From: Gemmataceae bacterium
GTDB lineage: Bacteria; Planctomycetota; Planctomycetia; Gemmatales; Gemmataceae
Direction: 5' to 3'
NCBI GenBank assembly: GCA_028288765.1
Contig: JAQGHQ010000355.1
Span: 1 to 38,093 of the forward strand
Length of the DNA stretch: 38,093 nt
A program made the translations under genes and the position numbers. This document shows, piece after piece, positions 22,966 to 28,640 of the stretch; position 1 is the stretch's first letter, and every line of letters starts with the position of its first letter. Under the pieces are notes generated by a model. It had not been told where the DNA came from. It saw only the letters and a program-made list of their open reading frames with translations, and ran no database searches.

Positions 22966-23267
22966 GACGGAGGTTGGGCTCGCGGCGAACACCCCGCCAT
23001 CTGCCCGGCCCGCGCGGTACCTTCTCAACTTGGACCTTGGAACTACTGAACTCGGATAAAAGGATTCACCACAGAGTCATAGAGTCGTAAAGTCTCAAGT
23101 CGTAACGTCATAAGGTCGTAACGTCATAAGGTCTCCAGTCATGAAATCGGTCGCGATCTTCTGGATTCGACTTTATGACTTTATGACTTTATGACTTGAG
23201 ACTTTACGACTCTGTGTTCTCTGTGACTCTGTGGTGAACTCTTTTCCACGGCGTCCCGGGCTCCAGG
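22966..23267. repeat. intergenic long inverted repeat (GTCGTAAAGTCTCAAGTC type)
   Basis: Left part 23058-23101 (AAAAGGATTCACCACAGAGTC ... AAGTCTCAAGTC without the inner bases) faces right part about 23194-23245 (GACTTGAGACTTTACGAC ... GTGGTGAACTCTTTT). Between them are three ACTTTATG units and two CGTAACGTCATAAGG units. It is AT-richer than its surroundings and lies between converging genes. No gene is present. Confidence 0.85.
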
Positions 23268-24149
23268 TTACCGACCTGAAGTCAGCGTGAGCACGTTGAT
23301 CTCCGGAGGGCAATTCAGCCGTAACGGAACTCCCGCCTCACCGAGCCCACGCGACACGAATACCTGGGACGCCGGCCCCTGAACCAGACCGGCGCGATAC
23401 TTGTCCCCGAACCGCGACGGCATCCACGCCACGCCCAACCCGGGCAGGTAGGCCTGGCCGCCGTGGGTATGCCCACTCAGGACCAAACCGACCCGGGGAT
23501 CCGGACTGACCTCGGAGAAGTCCGGGTTGTGCGCCAACAGCACCACCGGTGCCCCGTCCGGAACGCCTCGCAGTGCCGCGGACAAATCGGGCTTGCCCCA
23601 CCACAAATCATCGACACCCGCCAACCACAATTCGTCCGACCCGACCCCCACTCGAACCGACTGATTGGTGAGGTCCGTGAGTGGGGTTTCCCGGATGACC
23701 TCGCGGTAGACCCGCCCGCCGTGCTGCATGTCGTGGTTGCCCGGGACGGCGAATACGCCCAGTGGGGCTTTGAGTACCGAGAGTGCTTCAAGACACGGCG
23801 GCAATTGCTCGGTCGTGTGCGTGCCCTTGTGGGCGAAGTCCCCCACCAGGGCGTAAGCGTCGGCGGACAGGGCTTGGGCCAGTGCGATCGCCTGTCGGAT
23901 GAACTTGATGCCAACAAATGGACCGTGATGGAAGTCGGCCAGAACCGCAATCGTCTTTCCCTCGAACCCCGAGGATAGATGCGGGAGGGTAACGGTCAGG
24001 CGGCGAATGCGGATCTGTGACGCCTCCCAGAACCCATATCCTGTCGCGGCACCCGACACACCGGCCAGGGCCGCACCACCCCAGAGGACCCGACGGAGGA
24101 ACTTCCTTCGATTGACGGGAGACTTCGCGAGCGTCGGAGATGGTTCCAT
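23268..24149 (-). CDS. Tat-type metallophosphoesterase (calcineurin-like, YkuE/YaeI branch)
   Basis: The protein has 293 residues starting MEPSPTLAKSPVNRRKF. The N-terminus carries a twin-arginine-like motif (NRRKFLRR) followed by a hydrophobic stretch (VLWGGAALAGVSGAATGYGF), so it is probably exported or membrane-anchored. The metal-binding motifs occur in order: ADFHHG (72-77), VGDFAHKG, PGNHDMQHG, LLAHNPDF and SGHTHGGQAYLPG. This set is typical of the branch that acts on phosphoesters near the membrane (UDP-diacylglucosamine-type or phosphatidylglycerol-like substrates in relatives), with two metal ions. The first motif has Phe where Leu is common but keeps Asp and His. No operon partner is seen. 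Confidence 0.9.
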   Translation of the reverse strand: MEPSPTLAKSPVNRRKFLRRVLWGGAALAGVSGAATGYGFWEASQIRIRRLTVTLPHLSSGFEGKTIAVLADFHHGPFVGIKFIRQAIALAQALSADAYALVGDFAHKGTHTTEQLPPCLEALSVLKAPLGVFAVPGNHDMQHGGRVYREVIRETPLTDLTNQSVRVGVGSDELWLAGVDDLWWGKPDLSAALRGVPDGAPVVLLAHNPDFSEVSPDPRVGLVLSGHTHGGQAYLPGLGVAWMPSRFGDKYRAGLVQGPASQVFVSRGLGEAGVPLRLNCPPEINVLTLTSGR

Positions 24150-24495
24150 CCGCGTGCCCTCTGCGGCCTCAAACCATGTTCGCCTGCCCGGTCGTCTCGG
24201 GAGCCGTCCACCCAAAAGGGCTATCTGCGGGCCCGGTCAACTGTAGTGCCGGGGCGGTCTTCCTGGGTGGGGCCGGTCGCCCCCGTGTCGGCACTCCCGT
24301 CCGCCGACGGGTTCCGCCCGCCCGAATTGGCTTCGTTCCGCAGAATCGCCCTCCGGCCAACGGGACCCTGGGTGGCGGCAGCTGGTGGCTGGTGGCAGAC
24401 AATGGGAGAACTTGGCAGTCCCAGGACGCACGCGGCCGACCTTCGACCCGACAATTGCATTGTCGAAAGGATCGGTGTCTCCAGGCGAGCGGGGG

Positions 24496-24537
24496 GCGTG
24501 AGCCCCCTGATGACGCCAAGAATCAGGGGGCTCACGC
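24496..24537. repeat. 16-bp perfect inverted repeat GCGTGAGCCCCCTGAT
   Basis: Arms 24496-24511 and 24522-24537 around a 10-nt loop. It may be a member of another dispersed family, but no second copy is in the window. Confidence 0.85.
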
Positions 24538-24637
24538 GGCTCACGACTCCCGCGCCAGGATTTCGACCAAGGGGGCATCCAAGAATGCCTTCCGAGATAC
24601 CAGTAGCTCGGCGTGACAGCCGGGAGGTCTTCCTTCT

Positions 24638-24755
24638 CCCCTCTCCCCGCTGGGGAGAGGGGCCGGGGGTGAGGGGTCTGGGCCTGTTGGGACGGGGTGC
24701 GTTCGCCCCTCACCCCGCGGGCTCCGCCGCGACCCTCTCCCCGGCGGGGAGAGGG
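24638..24755. repeat. CTCTCCCC-type compound palindrome
   Basis: Two palindromes, CCCTCTCCCC-GCT-GGGGAGAGGG and CCCTCTCCCC-GGC-GGGGAGAGGG, stand at the ends; GGGGTGAGGGG (24666-24676) faces CCCCTCACCCC (24706-24716) in the centre. Such elements are common in many bacterial genomes. They are non-coding, although open on several frames. Confidence 0.85.
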
Positions 24756-25163
24756 TGACACCCCGTGCTCCCGACACCCGGGCACGCTGGGACTAACGGT
24801 GTCGATGGACGACCAGGGCTCGGGTCAATTTCCCGACCATGTGGAAGTTATTCCCGGATGCCTTCCAAGCACCCGACACTCCGGCGTGGGGGACGCACCA
24901 CGACCCCGGACGTGGTCGCCCCCCACGCCGGAGTTCAGGACCGGGACGCTCGTCCACCGCACACCCTCCAGTGTACCTGGGCGGCGCGCCAGTACGAAGA
25001 GGAGCTGGACTTTGACCCGGCGAGCTCCAACCAGGCTTCCGAGCCCGACCGGTTATGCCCTATTGCAGGTCCCGATCCGCTTGTTCGCGGAGAGGCCCTC
25101 ATCAAGGATCGAGGCGATACGAGGTGACGCCAGGGCAACGGTCATGAACGGCCCCCGCAAACG

Positions 25164-25541
25164 CTATACTTCGTCGCAAGCAGGCGCAGGGCCCGATTCG
25201 GCGGCTGAACTCCATAGACGCTGAATTACCCAGCGAACCTTATGCAATAGAACTACGTCCGCCAGCCGATCTGGAAGATTCCTCCATTCCGGCAGGCTAT
25301 CCAGCTCAGCCAAGGCCGCTGTTGCGTCGGGCGATAATTGATCACGAAACCAATCTTCGAGAAGCCGCTGGACTTCGGCGATCTCAGGAGCGCCTTGAGT
25401 CAAATCACAGCCATCTCGAGCAACCGGGACTCTGGACCCGCTCGGCCGCAGAATCCCGTAGCGGCCGTCGATTGAGGTTCCTGATATCGTGAATTCGATC
25501 CCGCCGTTTCGGTATGTAGCGAAGTCGGCTACGTGCGCCAT
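25164..25541 (-). CDS. cassette-borne protein of unknown function
   Basis: The protein has 125 residues from the ATG of MAHVADFATYRNGGIEF, which lies about 20 nt after the cassette boundary; a TTG seven codons earlier is possible. It begins with a beta-rich half (EFTISGTSIDGRYGILRPSG) and ends in helices (EVQRLLEDWFRDQLSPD, LLHKVRWVIQRLW). It is soluble, without signal or TM. I do not recognise it. No clear attC site follows its stop, so it may be the last, partly decayed member of the array. Confidence 0.6.
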   Translation of the reverse strand: MAHVADFATYRNGGIEFTISGTSIDGRYGILRPSGSRVPVARDGCDLTQGAPEIAEVQRLLEDWFRDQLSPDATAALAELDSLPEWRNLPDRLADVVLLHKVRWVIQRLWSSAAESGPAPACDEV

Positions 25542-25557
25542 GTGGGTCCCCGCCGCC

Positions 25558-25626
25558 TTCAAACACTCTACTCACCTGCCCGAAGCCGCGCATCGGGCGC
25601 GGGTCAGGTGAAGCTGCGAGTTCGGC
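25558..25626 (-). other. attC-like recombination site E
   Basis: On the minus strand it opens with GCCGAAC (plus 25620-25626), 7 nt past the stop of the lipoprotein gene, has complementary arms CTTCACCTGACCCG and CGGGCAGGTGAG, and closes at GTGTTTGAAG. The total is 69 bp. The shared GGCAGGTGAG block links it to sites A and B. The closing heptamer GTTTGAA departs from GTTRRRY. Confidence 0.6.
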
Positions 25627-25633
25627 CCGCGCC

Positions 25634-26083
25634 TCATTCCTTCGGAACGTCGAAGATCTCAAGTACCTCGGCCCGTTCTTGCTCGGAGAGCGACCGCAGG
25701 CGGTTCTGCGAGGAGTCGCCGCTCCCTTCCCGGCCACCGATCCAGTTCGCGCCCACCCACACGACCAACAGGAGCTCGTTGTTCCGCTTGAGGTGGACGG
25801 TGTACTGCGGGGTCGGAAACGTGTCCCACGGCTTGCGCCATCCGTCGTTGTGTGCCCGGAGGAAAGCCAGCAGCCGTTCGACCGCCTTCGGGTCCTCAAT
25901 GACCCGTTCCTGCTCCGGGCCGCCGATGCCGGACCCGGACCAGGACACAACCACCCGACCGACGGTCGACGCATCGGGGACCGGCAACCGCCCGGCCGGT
26001 GTGGCGCAGGACGGCATCGCGGTGGTCAAGGCCGCCGCAATCAATACGAGCGTTCCTCGTCCCTTCATGCCGCATCCTTGCAT
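25634..26083 (-). CDS. cassette-borne probable lipoprotein
   Basis: The protein has 149 residues. The start at MQGCGMKGRGTLVLIAAAL is chosen because AGGAG stands 6 nt upstream, 17 nt after the preceding site. An export signal ends in AMPSC, a weak lipobox-like sequence, so lipid attachment is possible. The mature part has a beta hairpin with VGRVVVSWSGSG, a helix (PKAVERLLAFLRAHNDGW), strands (YTVHLKRNNELLLVVWVGAN) and a final helix (LSEQERAEVLEIF). No family is recognised; the pattern resembles small stand-alone envelope proteins common in cassette pools. Confidence 0.7.
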   Translation of the reverse strand: MQGCGMKGRGTLVLIAAALTTAMPSCATPAGRLPVPDASTVGRVVVSWSGSGIGGPEQERVIEDPKAVERLLAFLRAHNDGWRKPWDTFPTPQYTVHLKRNNELLLVVWVGANWIGGREGSGDSSQNRLRSLSEQERAEVLEIFDVPKE

Positions 26084-26099
26084 GGGAGTCTCCTGCTGG

Positions 26100-26157
26100 G
26101 CCGAGCACAAGGCTCGGGCCTGCAACCGTGGCTGGCGTCAGGCTACGGCCGTTCTTC
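26100..26157 (-). other. attC-like recombination site D (short, degenerate)
   Basis: On the minus strand it runs from GAAGAAC (plus 26151-26157) through GCCTGACGCCAGCC and its partner GGTTGCAGGC to CCGAGCCTTGTGCTCGGC (GCTCGGC at plus 26100-26106). The stop codon of the TIGR02996 gene is inside it. GTT is replaced by GCT in the closing box, so it may be inactive. Confidence 0.4.
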
Positions 26158-26691
26158 CAGAATCCGCAAGGCCGACCACGGACCCCGAGAGCCGACGTAC
26201 CCGACCGCACCCAAGAACTTGTGGACGAGATACCAGGATGGATAATCCTGCCCGACCTCACGCCACGGGCTGTCCGGGCCGTCGTAGCAGAACATCCAAG
26301 CCCTCTCCACCTCGGTGGTGCGTTCCTCCGCGATGGCCCGCCAGTCGTGCCCGCCCTCCCACGCGGCGTGCCTCATCACGAGCAACCCGAGATCTCGCCC
26401 CACCCATGGGCGGGCGGCCCCGAGTTTCCAGAGCCAACCCCGATCAACTGCCTCAGCGAGTTGTTGGTAGCTGTAGGCCGCGTTTCCGAACTCCTCGAAG
26501 TCATCGTCCGCTGCGCCCCGCCCCAACGCCACCGCAAACCTGCGAGACGCACTGCGAAGGACGAACCACGCCCGGATCATATTCCCGCGGATGTCGTCCT
26601 GCTCGTCCAGCCAGTCAGCGAAGACGAAGTATAGCGTGTCGTCGTCCGGCGACGCCAAGATTGCCTGCTCAAATGCGGCTTCGTCACCCAT
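26143..26691 (-). CDS. TIGR02996 domain protein, cassette-borne
   Basis: The protein has 182 residues from the ATG of MGDEAAFEQAILASPDDDTL, the usual beginning of the family. Residues about 1-45 match the TIGR02996 (repeat-companion) domain: a helix, the PDDD turn, LYFVFADWLDEQDD and then GNMIRAWF. These domains are expanded in Gemmata-group and myxobacterial genomes and have no proven function. The remaining region is helical with many Trp residues (LGAARPWVGRDLGLLVMRH). No signal or TM is present. It lies within the array and starts 15-20 nt after the degenerate site C. Confidence 0.85.
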   Translation of the reverse strand: MGDEAAFEQAILASPDDDTLYFVFADWLDEQDDIRGNMIRAWFVLRSASRRFAVALGRGAADDDFEEFGNAAYSYQQLAEAVDRGWLWKLGAARPWVGRDLGLLVMRHAAWEGGHDWRAIAEERTTEVERAWMFCYDGPDSPWREVGQDYPSWYLVHKFLGAVGYVGSRGPWSALRILEERP

Positions 26692-26704
26692 GCACCCTTC
26701 TACA

Positions 26705-26798
26705 AGGGCCTTTGTCAAGCTTCGCCGATCAGTGCCGCCGGTTTGACTCGACCCACCCTACAAGAATTGCACGCCGAGGCGCTAGTCCTTGTGCGACC
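26705..26798 (-). other. possible decayed attC site C
   Basis: On the minus strand GGTCGCACAAGGACTAG includes the stop of the TIM-like gene and resembles the R''/L'' half; GGCGAAGCTTGACAAAGGCC resembles the closing half. Neither GTT nor AAC is preserved. It is reported because its position fits the array, not because the sequence is convincing. Confidence 0.25.
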
Positions 26799-27495
26799 CA
26801 CCGAGCACGGCGAGAACTTCGAGTATATCGCCAAAATGGCCGTATTTATCTTCCAGCAACACCACCCCGGAGATGCCCGTAATCGCGGTCAGGCTGGTGG
26901 CGACTTCCGCCGTCACCTTTCCGCCAACGATGAATCGCGGCCCGTCCGCCGCGCCGGCCGTCGATCCGAGGCAGTCTTGCACAAATCGCACAGCCTTCTT
27001 CGCCACCGGCGGCGAGGCGGCATCGGGACCGACGTAGGCAATGACGAGACGGTGGAGCGCGGCCGCGTCGATGCCCGCCAATCGTGAGGGCAATTGGCCC
27101 GTCTCGATCTCGGAAAAGCAAAGAATGGCCCGGCACCCGTCGTCCAGGGCTGCGCGGAGCTTTACCGTGATCGTTTCTTCCGTGTCGGTGTTACCTGGAC
27201 CGGCGACGAGCAGCCAATTATTCCGCCCGTCCCTAATGGCGGAGACGTCGGGCTTGCCCCCACTCTTTACCGGAATGTCGGTAACCCCGGCCGAGACAAT
27301 CGCCGTGTCCTCCCCGGTCACGCCGGTATCCTCGGTGACGGCATGCAGGTGCCCGTGGGGGGCCAGAAGGACAGCCTCTACCTCCCACTCGTCATCGATC
27401 TGCATCTCCAGACCGTACGCGGCACAATACAGCTGGTAGTTCCTGTCCTCAGCATTCGCATGAAGGACGGCCGCAACCAGTGGAGTACTTCGCAT
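26782..27495 (-). CDS. triosephosphate-isomerase-fold protein lacking catalytic residues
   Basis: The protein has 237 residues from the ATG of MRSTPLVAAVLHANAEDRNY, 20 nt after the preceding attC-like site. It lines up along its length with TpiA: an N-terminal strand (PLVAAVLHAN for PLVxGNWKxN), VEAVLLAPHGHL, a middle helix-strand unit ending AILCFSE (LCxGE in TpiA), LHRLVIAYVGPDA (AYEPVWAIGTG) and PRFIVGGKVTAEVATSLTAI (YGGSVxxxNxxEL). The catalytic Lys is His12, the His is Gly99 and the Glu is Val155. The phosphate-loop Ser is Lys193. The enzyme activity must be absent. It could be a binding or regulatory protein; the origin is probably a mobile cassette. The alternative is a distant TIM-barrel with convergent pattern, but the order of motifs makes that less likely. 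Confidence 0.75.
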   Translation of the reverse strand: MRSTPLVAAVLHANAEDRNYQLYCAAYGLEMQIDDEWEVEAVLLAPHGHLHAVTEDTGVTGEDTAIVSAGVTDIPVKSGGKPDVSAIRDGRNNWLLVAGPGNTDTEETITVKLRAALDDGCRAILCFSEIETGQLPSRLAGIDAAALHRLVIAYVGPDAASPPVAKKAVRFVQDCLGSTAGAADGPRFIVGGKVTAEVATSLTAITGISGVVLLEDKYGHFGDILEVLAVLGGSHKD

Positions 27496-27511
27496 CGCCA
27501 CCACCCCCTCT

Positions 27512-27609
27512 GAAGAACGACCAAGCTCACCTGCCATGGCCGCTGCAAGAGCGTGGTGTCGCGCAAAACCAGTATGGCGGCCCCGGTCATGTGTAGCGCC
27601 TGGCTCGGC
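27512..27609 (-). other. attC-like recombination site B
   Basis: On the minus strand it opens GCCGAGCCAGGCGCTACAC (plus 27609 downward) with TGACCGGGGCCGCC, and closes GCGGCCATGGCAGGTGAG then CTTGGTCGTTCTTC. The closing 21 bases are identical with those of site A (GAACGACCAAGCTCACCTGC on the plus strand at 27515 and 28371). The total length is 98 bp. It has the unequal-arm structure typical of attC. The opening box has AGC for AAC. Confidence 0.75.
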
Positions 27610-27686
27610 CTCGATCTCGATCTCCAGAGCCAGATCGAACAACCACACTCGGCGAAATTGCGCCTATGCCATGCGCCGCGTTGCGA

Positions 27687-28331
27687 CTAGGTAAAGCGTT
27701 CTATCGCAATCTTCAGGGCTTGATCCCAAGGTAGCATCTTTTCAGAGACCTTCAGGGAATGGACCGCAATTCTTGTTGGATCATTCAGGTCGTGGGCGAA
27801 TCCAGCGATCTGGGCTGGTGCAGCATGCGACGACTCACGCCCAAAATGCGAAGTATGGACACCAGACAAAGATGAACTTCGAGTAATTACATCAAATGAA
27901 TATGTAAATATAAGCCGCCCCTTTCTAATATCAATTGTTACAGATTCGCTCGTCCAATATCCGTGCTCCTTGAGTTGGTCAGTAAACGAACGTCCAGTAA
28001 TGACGAGCGAGTCCAAGTCTTGATCAAAATGCTCCACCATGTATCGCTTGTCGCCAGCATGGCCAATGAAGTAGCCTACCCACGTACCATGTACATAGTG
28101 TGCGCCGAGGACTTTTCGTCGAACCCAATCCGATCGTTCCATCAGCCATCGGAGTCCAAGGGATAGCGACCGGTATGCACCGATAGTAGTAATCAAAGCG
28201 CCGGCAGAAAGGAGTATCGCGTTTCCATCGCCAGCGGACTTTAAAAATGGCGCCGCATATGCGACAAGCCAGAACATTATGAACACGGTTGCGCTGGCGA
28301 GCATCGTGTTAAATTTAGCTGCCGGTGACAT
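27687..28331 (-). CDS. two-TM protein with beta-rich soluble domain, AT-rich cassette gene
   Basis: The protein has 214 residues starting MSPAAKFNTMLASATVFI. Two TM helices lie at about 11-31 and 38-58, then a short basic segment (RSDWVRRKVLG) and a soluble domain (about 78-200) with alternating strands: HGTWVGYFIGHAGDKRYMVE, DLDSLVITGRSF, SVTIDIRKGRLIFTYSFDV, GVHTSHFG and IAGFAHDLND. The plan (2TM plus small beta barrel beginning with a G-x-W-x-G strand) recalls the effector Cap15 of CBASS systems; this is an analogy of architecture, not shown homology. GC is about 35-47% in the lines I counted, against about 70% in the flanks, so recent transfer is likely. No nucleotidyltransferase gene is next to it. 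Confidence 0.75.
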   Translation of the reverse strand: MSPAAKFNTMLASATVFIMFWLVAYAAPFLKSAGDGNAILLSAGALITTIGAYRSLSLGLRWLMERSDWVRRKVLGAHYVHGTWVGYFIGHAGDKRYMVEHFDQDLDSLVITGRSFTDQLKEHGYWTSESVTIDIRKGRLIFTYSFDVITRSSSLSGVHTSHFGRESSHAAPAQIAGFAHDLNDPTRIAVHSLKVSEKMLPWDQALKIAIERFT

Positions 28332-28367
28332 ATGTGACTCTCTTCTGCCGAACGTCTTGGCTCTGCC

Positions 28368-28463
28368 GTCGAACGACCAAGCTCACCTGCCGCGGCGACT
28401 CAGGGATATATGATATCGCAACCACCTGATGCCGTCGCTGTCAAGTGCATCGCCTTGTTCGGC
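28368..28463 (-). other. attC-like recombination site A
   Basis: On the minus strand it opens GCCGAACAAGGCGATGCAC (plus 28463 downward) then TTGACAGCGACGGC, and closes GTCGCCGCGGCAGGTGAG followed by CTTGGTCGTTCGAC. The two halves pair with mismatches, as in attC. The total length is 96 bp. The opening half is a very good match to the usual AACAAGGCGxTGCA pattern of bacterial attC sites. Confidence 0.8.
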
Positions 28464-28607
28464 GATCAATCGCGTTTCAGCAACCAGTTGACAAACTCTC
28501 TTACCGAAAACTGCTTTGTTAGCCACACCCTTCACCCGCTCACGAGACCTCAGCTCGCGGTGCAACTCACGCGGATTGTTGCAGGCAGACCAACCTATGT
28601 CAATCAA
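28383..28607 (-). CDS. short open frame of the first cassette, possibly a gene fragment
   Basis: The frame of 74 codons begins with TTG (LIDIGWSACNNPRELHREL) and runs into site A, where it stops. The composition (ERVKGVANKAVFGKRVCQLV) is more protein-like than a random frame, and the codons are AT-richer than the neighbours. No ATG is present; the open frame continues upstream (WFFRKL). A half site GGGCAGGTGGG ending in AAGTTGATTG just upstream (about 28600-28630) suggests a cassette boundary. It may be a truncated cassette gene. I do not recognise it. Confidence 0.3.
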   Translation of the reverse strand: MIDIGWSACNNPRELHRELRSRERVKGVANKAVFGKRVCQLVAETRLIAEQGDALDSDGIRWLRYHISLSRRGR

Positions 28608-28640
28608 CTTCCGAAAAACCCACCTGCCCAGCCCTTCGAT

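Larger units (their letters stand above)
24150..25163. other. long repeat-rich intergenic region
   Basis: About 1 kb with no supported gene. It contains GCGTGAGCCCCCTGAT (24496-24511) facing its exact complement (24522-24537), CTCTCCCC/GGGGAGAG palindromes (24638-24662, 24733-24755) with GGGTGAGGGG facing CCCCTCACCCC, and an ACTCCGGCGTGGGG inverted pair near 24879-24934. A minus-strand open frame at 24935-25138 has a Ser-run and no support. The left end of the cassette array probably lies near 25160. Confidence 0.6.
25164..28463 (-). mobile_element. integron-type gene-cassette array without integrase (CALIN), proposed
   Basis: Six short genes on one strand, mostly unrelated and of differing base composition, are separated by sequences with attC architecture. 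On the minus strand the clearest sites open with GCCGAAC or GCCGAGC and close with GGCAGGTGAG followed by GTT. The spacing from each GTT to the next ATG is about 10 to 45 nt, as in integron cassettes. The stop codons lie at or inside the next site. No tyrosine recombinase of the IntI type is visible on either side, so this is a cluster of attC sites lacking an integrase. The interpretation rests on sequence pattern and gene order; no structural search was made. Confidence 0.65.

Noticed and set aside
23058..23245. Possible CRISPR or IS remnant
   Set aside because: Units are arranged as an inverted repeat with short degenerate tandems, no unique spacers and no transposase.
24935..25138. Minus-strand open frame beyond the cassette genes
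   Set aside because: Low-complexity Ser run, no start signal and repeats on both sides; not supported as a gene.
27687..28331. Complete CBASS operon
   Set aside because: No CD-NTase, Cap2/Cap3 or other partner is adjacent; only the membrane-effector-like plan is visible.
25164..28463. Integron integrase gene within or next to the array
   Set aside because: No frame shows tyrosine-recombinase Arg-His-x-x-Arg-Tyr motifs; the array is therefore called integrase-less within this window only.
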